Below, in pieces: positions 35,090-54,707 of a stretch of 54,707 nucleotides of DNA (its first letter is position 1; each line of letters opens with the position of its first letter). The position numbers and the translations under genes were made by a program. The notes under the pieces are model-generated. The model was not told where the DNA came from. It did not search any database and worked only from the letters and a program-made list of their open reading frames with translations. Location of the stretch: contig MCFG01000363.1 of NCBI GenBank assembly GCA_002104895.1, positions 15,001 through 69,707 of the forward strand, given 5' to 3'. This DNA comes from Anaeromyces robustus. Lineage: Eukaryota > Neocallimastigomycota > Neocallimastigomycetes > Neocallimastigales > Neocallimastigaceae.

Positions 35090-36659
35090 AAAATATGTAA
35101 ACTTATATTTATTTATTTATTTATTTATTATTGATATTATAATATTAATAATAAATAAATAAATATTCATATTAATAATTATTTTAATAATAATAATAAT
35201 TTTGATCTATTTTTGTTATATTAACAAAAAATTATCCTGAATTATAGTTAATCAAGGTTGTATAAATTAATTAAAATTAAAGTTAATGATAAATTAAGCC
35301 AATCATTATTCAGTTAAAAAATTTTAAATTCAATTTTTTTTAAATAAAAATTATATAATAATAATATTTATTATTCGGTTAAAAATTTAAAATTCAATTT
35401 TTTTTTAAATAAAAATTAGATATTATAATTTTTTAAATAATTATTATTATTATATAATTATAAAAAATAAATAAATAATAGATAATAGATAATAATAAAT
35501 ACTAATAAATAATAAATATAAATTAACAATTATTATAATAAAATAATATAATAATAATTATAATAACATATAATAATGAATAATAATTAATAATAAAAAA
35601 TAATATTTATTTATTATAGTTTTTGTTTATAATTACTTTTTATTCATCATTTATTGATTTTTTTTAGTTCTTAATATTGTTATTATTCAATCTTTTATTA
35701 TTGTTTAATTCTTAAAAATAACTTTTTTTGTATATTTTTTAAATGAATATTTTAATATTATAACCTTTTTTTAATAATGAATATTGAATTTAAAAATAAA
35801 TGTTGGAAACATATAATGAAAAAAAAAAAGAATATTTATTAAAAAAAATATAAAATTATTTAATGGATAATTTTTGTATGGTTATTTTTTTGTCAAAATT
35901 ATTTCTTTTTTGGTCATTTTACTTTTTTGTTTACACAGTTGCTATTTGATTATTGATTATATTTTCGTTTTGTTTATTTTGTTTTACAGTTTAATCTTTA
36001 TATTTATATTTTTATTTTTATTTTTATATATTTCTATAATTAAAATAATTATAAATAATTATAAATTATGAAATTTCAATACTCCAATAACTCTTTATTA
36101 ATTTTCATATGAAAAAATTTTTCTTTTTTTTTTAAAAAAAGTATTTATGTTTGTCAGGTCAATTAAATTCTATAAAGAAAAATAAATTAAAATTGTAATT
36201 TAATATTAATAATAATATTAGTTCATATATATTAAATATATTTTTATATATTTTATAAATTAAATTTAATATACTAAAAAAAAAAATTAAAATTGATAAA
36301 AAAAAAAATAAAATTTTAATATAATTAAAGTTTTAGATTGTAAAAATTTTTTTTTCCTTTTTTCATATAAAAGCATTGTTCATTTCCTTCATTCTTTTTT
36401 TTTTTTTTATATATAAAATCAAATTTTATATACACTCTAAATATACCAATAAATATACCACATTTTTTAGAGGTATTTATTTAATATTTAATATATAAAA
36501 GATTATATATATATATATTTAAAAATAAAATAAGTATATATTATTATTATTATTCATCAATAAAATATATTAATTGAATATAAATAATTTTATTTATATT
36601 GTTTTTTATCATATCATTATAGAAATAGAATCAAAAAAAAAATTAAAAGTTTGTAGAAA

Positions 36660-39375
36660 ATGTTAAATATAAAGTTAAAACTATTCTTCATTTTATTATT
36701 TTTCGGTAAATATATAAATTATTTTTACATAATAATGATATTAAATAATTCAAAATATATAAAAATAAAATTATATTATATAATAAAATTATATATATAA
36801 ATAAAATATTAATTTTTTTTTCTTATTTTATGAATAAAAATATATTAAGTTTATAATGTTGTCAGTGAATCATCTTTTATACCAAAAGATCAACGTGCTG
36901 AGATTTTTAAATTAACAGATAATAAAGTAGCTGTATTTAGAGTAACTATACCAGAAAATGAATTTGCTTCATTAAAAAGAAAAGCAAACTTTGTTACAGC
37001 ATATGATATTAATGCCAAAAATGATGTCATTAAAAAAACTGTTAATTTAATCAATAGTCAAAATTTGGAAGAAATATTCCCAGGAAATGATTTTAAAAAA
37101 TTATTACCTGATTTACCAATGAATAAAGATGGTTATCCAACTATTGATTATACAAAATATTTGCTTTCTGATAGTAAATTCGAATATATTATGACTGAAT
37201 ACTATGTATCATTTATTGTCTTCAAAACATTCAATGACGATTCTTACTTAAATTTAATAAATGTTCTCTATGTTCTTTCTGGATTAGAAATGTCACCAGA
37301 TGCTACTGTAGATGAAAACTTCCTCTTTATCATGAATATTTTTGGTAAAGATAAAGTTACAAAAGATGAAGAAGATGGAAAATATTATTTATTAGATAAA
37401 GATGAAGATGAAGATTATTATGAATTCCCATTTGAATATGAATATTATGATGAATATTATGGTGAAGAAGATTATGGAGATGATAACGCTAACCTTGAAA
37501 AGCGTCGTCGTAGAGTTAGACGTCAAAATATTAAACGTCGTGGTCTTGGACGTCGTGAATATGAAGATTATAATGCTGATGATTTCAAAAAATTATTAGA
37601 AAGTTACGATTTTAGTAAATATGATAATCCAGCAGAAGAAGAAATCGATGAATTTGATTTTAAAACTAAAAATGGTACTATGGAAGTAGAAGTTAATAAG
37701 TAAGTAATAAAATATTAAAATATTAATTTTAATATTATTAAAGTATTTATTATTTATTATTAATTGAATTACAATTATATTAATAATTATTCATAATTTT
37801 ATATATTATAAATATAGTAAAAAATCAAATTTCAAAAAGATTACATTCTCATTAGGTGGTCATTTCTCACGTAATTTTGCAAAACCAGCATACAATATTA
37901 AAATTCGTGGAGGTAAAGAATTATATGGTCGTCGTCAATTTAAACTTCGTTCTGATCCTGCTGATCCAACTTATTTAAGATCAAAACTAGTTTCTGATAT
38001 TCACAATCGTTTAGGTGTTCCATCTATTTCTGCAAATTATGCTACTTTATATATTAATGACGAATATATGGGTCTCTTTGTTTTAACTGATGCTTACAAA
38101 GAAACTTGGATTGAATATGTTTATGGTGAAAAAGATACTAAATTATTATATAAATGTAATATTTCTGATTTAACTTATGAAACTAGAAATGGTTTCAAAA
38201 ATGAAAACAATGAAATTACTGATAGAAAAGAACTTTATGAATTTTTAGCTGCTATGACTACAGCTCAAACTCCATCTGAAATTGAACATATTTTCGATGT
38301 AGATCAATTTGTAACAGAAATTGCCCTTGAATATTTAACTTCTGCATGGGACCACTTTATGAATCAACATAATTATTATATTTATAAAAATTATAAAAAT
38401 AATAAATGGATTTATTTAGCTTATGACTTTGATCTTGATCTTGGTTTAAATACTTATGAAACTGATGTAACTACTACTCAAAGTTTCGATGAATTATCTT
38501 ATCCATCTTTAGTTGAAAAATTAATTTTAAATGATTTCGATAAATTTAATAACACTATTAAAGAAATTGTTACTAATGCATTTAATCCAGGAGTTCTTTT
38601 CCCACATATTGATGAATTAAAGGCTTTCATTAAACCATATGTTGAATTAGATAAAACACCAGATGAAAATGGAAAATCCCCAGGTAGAATTAATCTTAAT
38701 GATGATATATTATTTAGTATGGATCAATGGGATGAATCAAGTGAATTTACTGATATTAATAGTACTATTTCTGGATTAAAATTATTTATTCTTTTAAAAT
38801 ATAGATATATTTGTAAAGAATATGGTATTCAATGTGATCCAAAATATCTTAGTGATGATTATAAAACTACTACTGCTGCTACTGCTACTAAAACTACTAC
38901 AGTTGTACCAGAACCAACAGAAGATGTTGAACCAACTATCACTACCACTACTAAAACTACCACTACCACTACTACTACCAAAACTACTACCAAAACTACT
39001 ACCACTACTACCACTACTACTACCAAAACTACTACCACTACAACTACTACTCCAGAACCAACTAAAACACCAGAATTTAAATGTATGGCTGAAGTTATTG
39101 GTTATCCATGTTGTACATCAAAACAAACTAAAGTTTACCGTACTGATGAATATGGTGATTGGAGTTTCAACTTCTTAAAGTTACAATGGTGTGGTTTAAC
39201 AAAATATGAACCAAAAACTGAAAATGATGAAGATGTTTGTTGGGCTAGAAAATTAGGATACCCATGTTGTGAAAAATGCCCATTATTAACTCTTTACAAA
39301 GATTCTAACGGATCATGGGGACTTGAACATCTTCGTTGGTGTGGTATTATTGAATCCCAATGTTCAAAAAATTAA
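36660..39375 (+). CDS. CotH-family protein with two fungal dockerins (CotH paralog 2)
   Basis: Exons 36660-36705, 36850-37699 and 37818-39375 join in phase into 817 codons. The signal peptide (MLNIKLKLFFILLFF) is split by intron 1 at the same codon phase as in paralog 1. The N-terminal domain ends in an acidic DKDEDEDYYEFPFEYEYYDE stretch, followed by a strongly basic LEKRRRRVRR (about residues 231-240) that resembles a Kex2 processing site. The CotH domain follows, with the DFDLDLG box starting at D502. A Thr/Lys/Pro linker (about residues 655-715) is likely O-glycosylated. Two dockerins close the protein, from C721 (GYPCC ... WCGL) and C773 (GYPCC ... WCGI). Fungal dockerins bind scaffoldins, so this is probably a cellulosome component, as dockerin-CotH proteins are in gut fungi. 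Its substrate is unknown. The exon layout and very similar sequence show a tandem duplication with paralog 1. Confidence 0.94.
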
Positions 39376-40083
39376 GCAAATAAAAATATTTTCTCTAAAG
39401 ATTAAAATGAAAATATATACCAATAAATAATATATATAAAAGACATTATAAACAAAATAACCAAAATTACTCTAAATAATTTATTAATAATACCAAAAAT
39501 GATAATTATTAATATTAAAATATATATTTTATAAAAATATATATATTCAAAATAATAACAAAAAAAAAACAAAAACTAACCATAAAATATTATTTTACCA
39601 AATAAAATGATAATTATTAATATTAAAAATATATATTTTATAAAAATATATATTCAAAATAATATTTATATATATAACTATAATTATTATATAAATATTA
39701 ACATTATATTTTTTTTTTAAAAAAATAAATAATTATTATTTTATTTTTTTAAAAAATAAAATATTATGTATAAAAAAATAAAAAATAAATTTTTACTTCA
39801 AAAATTATTTATTATTAAATGAAATTTATTGTGTGTGTGTCTTATTATTAAATGATATTTTATTGTGTGTGTGTGTTAAGCATTTATTTTAATTAAATAT
39901 TGAAACATATAATTAATAATTATCCTAAATACAATCTAAATTGTTGACAAAAAATATAAAAGATTAAAAAAAGTATATAAAAAAACAATCTAAATTGTTG
40001 ACAAAATATTAATAATAATCATATATTAAGGTCATTAATCTTTTATAAATCTTTTATTATATATTAGATTATTATTAACATTT

Positions 40084-40245
40084 TTAATTTAAATTATATA
40101 CATATATATGTTGAATACTTTTTATTTATTTTTATTTTTCATTAATTTAAATTATATACATACTTTTTATTTATTTTTATTTTTCATTAATTTAAATTAT
40201 ATACATATATATGTTGAATACTTTTTATTTATTTTTGTTTTTCAT
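40084..40245 (+). repeat. Three-copy tandem repeat, about 46-59 bp units
   Basis: Units begin TTAATTTAAATTATATACAT and end TTTTTATTTATTTTTATTTT then TCA. The middle copy lacks the internal TATATATGTTGAA. Confidence 0.88.
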
Positions 40246-40419
40246 TTTTTAATATAATAAAGAAAGATAAACATAAATACTTTTTATTTATTTTTGCTTT
40301 TCATTTCTTACACTTTTTAAATTTTTTATTAAGTATTTTAAAAATAATTATTTATATATTAGTTAAAAAAAACTCAAAAAAATTTTCTAATATATAAAAA
40401 TATATTATATAAAAAAAAA

Positions 40420-40552
40420 CTCAAAAAAATTCTATTAAAAAAATATATTTTTTAATATATTTTTTTTTTTGAGTTTTTTTTTTCTTATATATATAAATAT
40501 ATTATATAAAAATATATTAAAAAATATATTTTTTTAATAGAATTTTTTTAAG
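40420..40552. repeat. 45-bp inverted repeat
   Basis: 40420-40464 (CTCAAAAAAATTCTATTAAA then AAAATATATTTTTTAATATA and TTTTT) is mirrored at 40508-40552 with a single mismatch. The spacer is about 43 bp of T-rich and TA-rich DNA. Weaker mirror symmetry extends outwards. Confidence 0.88.
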
Positions 40553-40717
40553 TTTAGTATTTTTTGTATTTTTTTTTACTTTTTAATTATTATTAATACA
40601 TTATTAATTATATATTTTAAATAAATAATAATAACATATATATATTATAGAAGATATTATTTATTTTAAATAAATGTTAATCCTAGTCTATAAAAAAAAT
40701 AATAGTAATACTAAAAT

Positions 40718-41067
<350 letters not shown>

Positions 41068-41401
41068 TAATTTAAAAGTTATAAAGTATTTTTTTTATAC
41101 AGATTTCATATGAATTTTAATTAGTATTTAATCATAAAAAATCAAAAATAAATTATTTTTTGATATTCTTATAATTTTTCTTGCTTTTAAAAAAGTTTAA
41201 AAAAAAAAAAAATCAAAAAAAAATTTTTTATTCTTTTTATATTTTTGGGTTAACTGATTTAATTTTTTAAAAGTTTAAATGCTTAAACTTTCAATTATTT
41301 TTATATTTTTTAATATTTATATTTTTTTCTATTTATATTTTATACTTTTATATATAAAATATATCTATATATAAAATATATTTTTATATATTCTATTAAA
41401 A

Positions 41402-41528
41402 TCATTATTATTATTATTATTATTATTACATTATTATTATTATTATTATTATTATTATAATTATTATTATTATAATTATTATTATTATAATTATTATTAT
41501 TTATTATTATTATTTATATTATTTATTA

Positions 41529-41570
<42 letters not shown>

Positions 41571-41572
41571 TT
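41402..41572 (+). repeat. (TTA)n microsatellite, complementary to 40719-41067
   Basis: About 170 bp of TTA triplets, the reverse complement of the TAA array 340 bp upstream. The two could pair as a long stem in RNA or single-stranded DNA. Confidence 0.95.
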
Positions 41573-41891
41573 TTCATCTTATAGTTACACAGCAGATCGG
41601 AAAATTATATATTACTTTATATATAATGAACCAAAAATAAATTATTATATTTAAAATACTAATTTTAGACTTAACATTGTTTGAATTATATTATTAGTAT
41701 TATTATATATAATAATAATATTAGTAATAAATATTATAAATTGTAATATGTAATATAAAGCTTTAAGATTATATATTATTATTTAAATTATGATTAAAAA
41801 AAAAGATCAAAAATAATTTATTTTAATAATTTATTCTTTAAAAGAAAAAAAAATACTTCTATCTTTCTTAAAACTTTCATAATTATACAAA
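41573..41891. other. Upstream region of the GPCR gene
   Basis: 319 bp of AT-rich DNA without a gene. A small unique patch (ACACAGCAGATCGGAAAATT, about 41587-41606) is the only GC-richer part. No promoter motif can be defined. Confidence 0.4.
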
Positions 41892-48918
<7,027 letters not shown>

Positions 48919-49083
48919 TAGTATAATTTAAAAAAAAAAAAAAGTTTTTTTTTTTTTTTCTTTCATATTTTATAAATAAATAAATAGAAAGAGAAAGGTT
49001 TATATATTATATATTATAAGAAAAAAAATAATTTTTTAAAAAGATTTAATTTTTTTTATTTATAATGTATTATAAAAATATGT

Positions 49084-49144
<61 letters not shown>

Positions 49145-50391
49145 CGAAGTATTTGTTGTAATATAAAATTCTTGTTATATCAATTTTTATTTTAATATTT
49201 TTATTAAAAAAGTATTTCAACATTTTTTTTTTTTTTTTATTAAATAAAAATCAATAATTTATAATAAGCATTTTTATATATTTGTTAATTTATTTTATTT
49301 TTATAATATATCTATAAAATAGATATATTAAAAAATCATTTATAATATTATATCTTACTATTTTAAAAAATTGATTTTAGTATATAAAATATTTAGTTTA
49401 AAAAAATTAAACTATTTTACTTATATATCATTTTTGTTATGAAATGTATTGAAAATAAATAAATATTTTAAATATTATTATAAAAATTTTTGATTAATAT
49501 TGAATTAAACATATTTGAAAAAGGAAAAAAAAAAAAAAAAAAAAAAATTAAGAAAAAAGAAATATTTTCTTGATATGAATATTACTGTCAATATTAATAA
49601 TAATAGTAATAATAAAAGGGAAATTGTTTTTATAAATATTCATTAAGAGATTATAGGACGTTATAATTAATGCTAGACAAATATTTTTATATATTATAAA
49701 ACCTTAAAATCAATAGATATATATATTTTTCAATAAAATTATAATATTAAAATATAAAATATTATAATTTTAGAATAAAAAACAATTATTAAAAAAAAGG
49801 AAAAAATAAAAAATAAAAACAAAAATAATAATAAAAAAAAATATAAAAATAGAAAACTAAAAAGATAATGAAGAGAAAAATTCTTTATTCGAATTTGTTA
49901 ATTATAATAAAATTAAAAATATTTATGTTATTAAAATTTTCATGATTTATAATAATAAAAATAAAATAAATAGAACATACATATATAATAAAAAAAAAAA
50001 AACGAAATTTCAATTAAAATTTTATAATTTATTCGATTTAAAAAATATTTATTTCCAAATTTATTATAAATTTATTATGAATTATTTATTAATAATTAAA
50101 ACTAAATATACAAATATTTATTGAAAAATAACTAATTTAAAACATTAAATTTATAGTTATAATATGACATAAGTACTATTTTTTTTTATCAATTAAAAAG
50201 AAATTTAAGCTTAAATATTAAAATATTTATTAAGAAAAAAAAATATTAATTTTTAAAAAGAAATGTAAAATTAATTTTAAAAATTTTTAAAAATGTTATT
50301 ATTATTAACATTATAATAATAATTAAATATTTATATTTATTTATTATAAATAATCTCTCATATCACTATATATAAACTTAATAAAGTATTA

Positions 50392-50426
<35 letters not shown>

Positions 50427-50996
50427 ATAGAAAAGTAATGAACTTTAATATAAATGAACATGTTTAATAAATTATTATATATTTTAAATTGAATTGATAA
50501 GAATTATAAAAATTATTTCTTCTTTAGCAAAGGAAAATTTTCTTTTGAGTATAAATTTTAGACTTTTAATATTAAAATGCATTTCTTATTATGTATTAAT
50601 TAATTTATTATTGTAGTTTTTTTTTTTTTTTAAAGTGTAACTCCCATAAATTAAAATATCAATTATTAAATGTTAAATATTCTTTATGTATATATATATA
50701 TATTATCAAGTATTATATATTCTTTATGTTTAAATTTTATAATTATTATGTATTAAATAAATACCTTTTTTTTCATGTAGTTACTTTATGTAATTAAAAT
50801 ATATATATTATATTATCTTTATGTGTATAAAATATACTTTATTTAATATTAATTTAATAAATATATTACCTTTATGTATATTCATTATAGTCTTATTTTT
50901 CTTTGTTAATATTTTAATTGTTAAAAGAAAAGTCTGGAACAACTTTACAAATTATTGAAATTGTCTTATTAGCTCAATTAAAAAATAAATAAAAAA

Positions 50997-51039
<43 letters not shown>

Positions 51040-52021
51040 ATTAATTTTCATAAAAGAAATTATTAAACTATTTATGTATGTTATTTACTAAAATTATTTA
51101 TAAAATAATCAATATTTTATATTTTCAATATAAATATAATAATAATAAAATAAAATTAAAAATAAAAAAAAAAAAAAAAATAAAATAAAATAAAAAATAA
51201 AAAAATAATAATCTGCTATATAGATATTATGAGATATATAATTTTAAAAAAAAAATAAAAGCATATCTAATATTAATGATTAATAATAACTATTTATTTT
51301 ATTTTATTTTATTTTAATTTTTTATTTTATTTTTTTCTTTTTTAAGAAAAAAAAAAAAATTAATTTTTTAAATTTGATTTCTTTTATATAAATTCATTCT
51401 AATTTTCATTTATATAAATATTTAAATAAAACTATATTAGTAATTTTAGATTTCTTTTTATTTAAATTAGTTTTTTTTTTTACTATTACTATTTTATAAA
51501 TAAAATAATAATAAATAACTATATAAATTTATTAATATTATTAACTATATAAACTTTTAAATTAAATTCTATATTTAAAAAAATAATTAATTTATATGAA
51601 CTAATTAATATAAATAATTTATATAATTTTTTTTTTTTTAAGAAAAAAAAAAAAAAAAAAGATGTAAATAAATAAAATTATATAATATTTTTTTAAATAT
51701 GGGTAATATATAAAAATATAATATGTAATAGTAATAAATTATTAATTTTATTACCTTTACTTCATTTTCTAATATTTGTTTTTTTTTTTTTTGACATTAA
51801 TAATAAAATCATATTATTCCCATTTATGTATATTTTAATGACTTATTAATTACTAAAAAAAAAATTGAATATTTTTTTTTTTTTAAAAATTTAATAATGA
51901 TAAAAAAAAAAAAAAAACTATGATTTTGTGAGAATAAAAACTTTTTCCAATTAAATTTTGTAAAATTCTAAATTTTTTTTTTTCTTTTTATTTTGTAAAA
52001 AAAATAATATAAATAGATATC
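48919..52021. other. Gene-free AT-rich DNA between GPCR and MFS genes
   Basis: 3.1 kb without a supported gene. It holds a poly(A) run of nearly 60 at 49084-49141 and further A or T runs at 49525-49547 and 51005-51035, plus (TA)n at 50396-50422. The 60-codon frame at 49942-50124 is Lys/Asn/Tyr/Ile only and looks like chance. The two genes converge on this stretch, so both transcription ends should lie in it. Confidence 0.6.
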
Positions 52022-53410
52022 TTATTTTTTCAAGCAAAGTAAACAAATTGGTAAGGCAACTAATGTAATTACTGATGAAATATAATAAACTGGAGTATAA
52101 CCTGAAGTAGAAGAAACAAAACTTCCTAAAAGTGCTGGTCCAAAACCCATGGTTGCATCACAGAAAATGAATAATGTAGATATAGCAAAAGATTTACGAC
52201 TATCTGGAGTATTTCTTGTAACAATGGCAGTACAAGCTGAATTTAAAGTTCCAAATCCAAGAGCTATACATACAGCACTAATTAATACAGTATAAGTATT
52301 TGGTATATAAGCAATTAAAAACAATCCAAGGGATTGAGCAATAATTCCTGTTGCACTAATTAATTTATCACCATGTCTATCTTGAATTTTTCCAGCAATT
52401 GGTCTTGATACCACTAAACTAAGTGAATATACTATGAAAAACCATGAAAATACAGTAGCTAAATTAATTTGATTGGCATAAAGTCTATAAAATGATAAAA
52501 TTGATACATAACCTAAACTTGTAAGACCACAAAATAAAGCAACTGGAATTGCACGAATTTCAAAAACTTTTTCAATTAAAGAAATGAACTTATTTTTATT
52601 ATTATTACTATTATTATCATTATCCTTTTTTTCTTTAATTTCTTTAATATCTTCTTTTTCCTTATTATCATTATCTTCTTTAATATCTATTTTTTTTGTA
52701 ATATCTTCACTCATTTCAATATTTTCCTTGACTTCAATATCTGTAACAACTTCAATAGTAGTTGAATTTTCCTTTTCTTTAACATCTTCTTTGACTTTAG
52801 TATCTTTTTTTACTCTAGATTTATTTTTAGGATCATATTTATTTATATCAAGGAAATACATAGAAATTAATGCAATAGCTGAGAAAATACTAGCGGCAAT
52901 AAAACATCCAACGGATGAAAAATAATCATAAATTATACCACTAATATATGGACCTAATCCAACAGAAATGGTGGTTCCAAGCATTAAATAACCAAATGCT
53001 TCACCAAAACGTTTTTTAGGAAGTACTCCTGAAGCTATAGTAACAATTGAATTAGAAGCACCACCAAAACCTATTCCATGAATAAGTCTTACTAATATAA
53101 GTATAATAACATTATTATTAACAAAAAAATATAAAAGACATGCCAAAAAGTGTAAAGTTAAAAAAGTAATTGCTATTTTTCTCCATCTAATTCTACCTAA
53201 TGCATTTCCTGTATATACTCTTGAACAAAGTCCACCAAAAATATAAATTCCAGATACTAAACCTGCAACTGATGCCGTAGAACCTATAGAAGTTGCATAT
53301 TCAGTTACAATAGACATAAGTGCATACATTACAAGTGATGTAAAAAGTAAACCTCCAAATAATAAAATAAAGGATACTGTAAATATTTTTTCTTTTTTTT
53401 CATTACCCAT
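52022..53410 (-). CDS. MFS transporter, bacterial-like, intronless
   Basis: A single open frame of 462 codons from ATG at 53410. Twelve membrane segments are predicted in two six-helix halves. The major facilitator motif A appears twice in the loops after helix 2 and helix 8: GNALGRIRWRK (residues 68-78) and GKIQDRHGDK (340-349). LVRLIHGIGFGGASN (about 106-120) is the usual helix 4 motif B with its Arg. The overall sequence resembles small bacterial drug or metabolite exporters rather than fungal sugar porters, which is a judgement by eye. The halves are joined by a long, charged Lys/Glu/Asp/Asn loop (about 190-285) absent from typical bacterial members and likely added in the fungus. The lack of introns next to a 23-exon neighbour fits acquisition from bacteria, common in gut fungi. 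The substrate is unknown. Confidence 0.93.
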   Translation of the reverse strand: MGNEKKEKIFTVSFILLFGGLLFTSLVMYALMSIVTEYATSIGSTASVAGLVSGIYIFGGLCSRVYTGNALGRIRWRKIAITFLTLHFLACLLYFFVNNNVIILILVRLIHGIGFGGASNSIVTIASGVLPKKRFGEAFGYLMLGTTISVGLGPYISGIIYDYFSSVGCFIAASIFSAIALISMYFLDINKYDPKNKSRVKKDTKVKEDVKEKENSTTIEVVTDIEVKENIEMSEDITKKIDIKEDNDNKEKEDIKEIKEKKDNDNNSNNNKNKFISLIEKVFEIRAIPVALFCGLTSLGYVSILSFYRLYANQINLATVFSWFFIVYSLSLVVSRPIAGKIQDRHGDKLISATGIIAQSLGLFLIAYIPNTYTVLISAVCIALGFGTLNSACTAIVTRNTPDSRKSFAISTLFIFCDATMGFGPALLGSFVSSTSGYTPVYYISSVITLVALPICLLCLKK

Positions 53411-53545
53411 TTTTATTATTATTATTCTTATAATTCTATTATTATTATTACTATAGTGTTATTGTTGTTCTTATATTTTCTTTTTTTTTATTTAATTCAA
53501 TTTAATTTTATTTTATTTTTTATATTATTTTTATTTTATTTTTTA

Positions 53546-53579
<34 letters not shown>

Positions 53580-54707
53580 TTTTAATAAATACAAAACTTT
53601 CTATATATTTCTATATATATTAAATATAAACCCAAAATTTTTATGTGTAAGGAAAAATTTTTAAAAAAAGGAATTTTTTTACAATTATATAAAAAAAATT
53701 TTTTTTTTTTTTTTTTTTATAAGAATAAAAAATTTTTTATTATTTATTAATAATAATATTAATAATATCAAAGTTGGGTTTAATTAATAAAATAATAATA
53801 AATGAATAAATAATAAATGACTAAATAAATAAATAATAAATAAATAAATAAATAAATAAATAAAATAATATATATATAAAAAATATTCCTGAAAAATTCA
53901 ATGGCTAAAAGATTATTACACAAATTTTTTATTACTTATTCATTCATTTATTTATTTATTTATTAATTCATTTATTTATTTATTTATTTATTTATTAATT
54001 GATTTATTTTTTTCTGTTAAGTCGTTTGTTTTTGTTATTAATTAAAGTTTTTAAAATTTATTTATTTAACTGTATTTAATTTATTAAATCTATTATATCA
54101 ATATTTATAATAATCTATTTAATCTATATATTAATAAATATATTAATAAATAAATAAATAATTTTTTATTTATTTATACATAAATTAATAAATATATGAA
54201 TATATTAATATATATTAATGTATATAAAATAAATAACCAATAAAATAAATTTATATTTAATTATATATAAAATATTATTAAATATTATTAAATGTTTTAA
54301 ATAATTAAAAATTTTAAATATAATATAATAAATTAATAATTAAAAATAATAATAAAAAGAATAAAAGGTTGGATATCTTGGTAATAATAATATTACATTT
54401 ACATTTACTTTTACTTTTACATTTAATTTCCAACATTTATAAATTTATAATCTTGATATAAAATAGATTAAAACGAAAAATTAGAATTGAAAAAAAAAAA
54501 ACATTGAGATATTTTTAAAAAGAATTAAAACATGATTGTAATCCAGAGAAATTATTAAAAATAACTATATGTTATAACACTATGAAATTCTAATATATTA
54601 TAGTATTATTATATATTATAAAAAAAAGGAAAGCATTCTTTATTCTATTTTTTATTTTATTTTACTTTTATTTTTTATTTCTTTTTATTTTGATTTATAC
54701 TATTTTC
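53411..54707. other. Intergenic DNA upstream of the MFS gene
   Basis: No gene to the window end. T-rich runs and TTTTA/TTTAT repeats lie at 53480-53580, (TAAA)n at 53820-53868, and its complement (TTTA)n at 53938-54000, giving a possible stem. A short TTTACATTTACTTTTACTTT run is at about 54398-54420. The promoter of the transporter must lie in the first part but cannot be delimited. Confidence 0.5.

Larger units (their letters stand above)
33396..36659. other. Intergenic DNA between the CotH paralogs, rich in foldbacks
   Basis: 3.3 kb without a supported gene. It contains three separate foldback palindromes (33709-33765, 34016-34055 and 35031-35089, listed on their own), a diverged direct repeat of TTTAGTATATCGAATTTTTA (about 34855 and 34900), a repeated TTAAAAATTTAAAATTCAAT-like segment near 35315 and 35375, and TAATAA runs. 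A 65-codon hydrophobic frame at 35874-36071 looks like chance. Confidence 0.55.

Noticed and set aside
35874-36071. 65-codon hydrophobic frame between the CotH genes
   Set aside because: Phe/Ile/Leu/Tyr only, as expected from T-rich DNA, with no family resemblance.
38822-39178. Leu-rich frame overlapping the CotH-2 linker
   Set aside because: Out-of-frame reading of the Thr codon repeats. The true frame continues into two dockerins.
49942-50124. 60-codon Lys/Asn/Tyr frame
   Set aside because: Composition follows base content and there is no recognisable motif or conserved context.

Overview
The window reads as nuclear DNA of an anaerobic gut fungus (Neocallimastigomycota). The grounds are extreme AT richness with long homopolymers and trinucleotide arrays, small AT-rich GT-AG introns, two fungal dockerin domains (the cysteine-rich CBM10-like fold of gut-fungal cellulosomes) on a CotH-family protein, a class C GPCR with a large parallel beta-helix ectodomain, and a bacterial-looking MFS transporter. 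The genus cannot be fixed from sequence alone.

Layout. 1-150: first 50 codons of a secreted protein on the minus strand, cut by the window edge. 727-5669: a nearly whole, very young Ty1/copia LTR retrotransposon with identical 278-bp LTRs and a 5-bp target duplication. 5.7-24.9 kb: a transposon graveyard with pieces of at least three Ty3/gypsy families in both orientations, a second copia relic, a FLYWCH zinc-finger relic, a solo LTR inserted inside a gypsy element, a tRNA-like fossil, and several tandem repeats. 24.9-28.3 kb: AT-rich DNA with a (TTTA)n-type array.

28.3-53.4 kb is the host-gene part. It holds a secreted acidic protein with a His-Ser-His repeat (28341-29655), two paralogous three-exon CotH genes in tandem (30958-33395 and 36660-39375), a 23-exon GPCR (41892-48918) and an intronless MFS transporter on the minus strand (52022-53410). 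The rest is intergenic DNA with microsatellites and foldback palindromes.

How the genes fit together. The first CotH paralog ends in a hydrophobic tail of the GPI-anchor type. The second replaces that tail with a Thr-rich linker and two dockerins, so one copy probably sits on the cell surface and its sister probably docks into the cellulosome. Next to them lies a receptor with a signal peptide, a pectin-lyase-like beta-helix ectodomain, an EGF-like module and a class C seven-helix domain with a Ser-rich tail. This could be a sensor for plant-wall or surface glycans, but that link is inference. All exon-intron structures were worked out by eye from reading frame and GT-AG sites. For the GPCR all 23 exons join in phase into 1244 codons, which is strong internal support.
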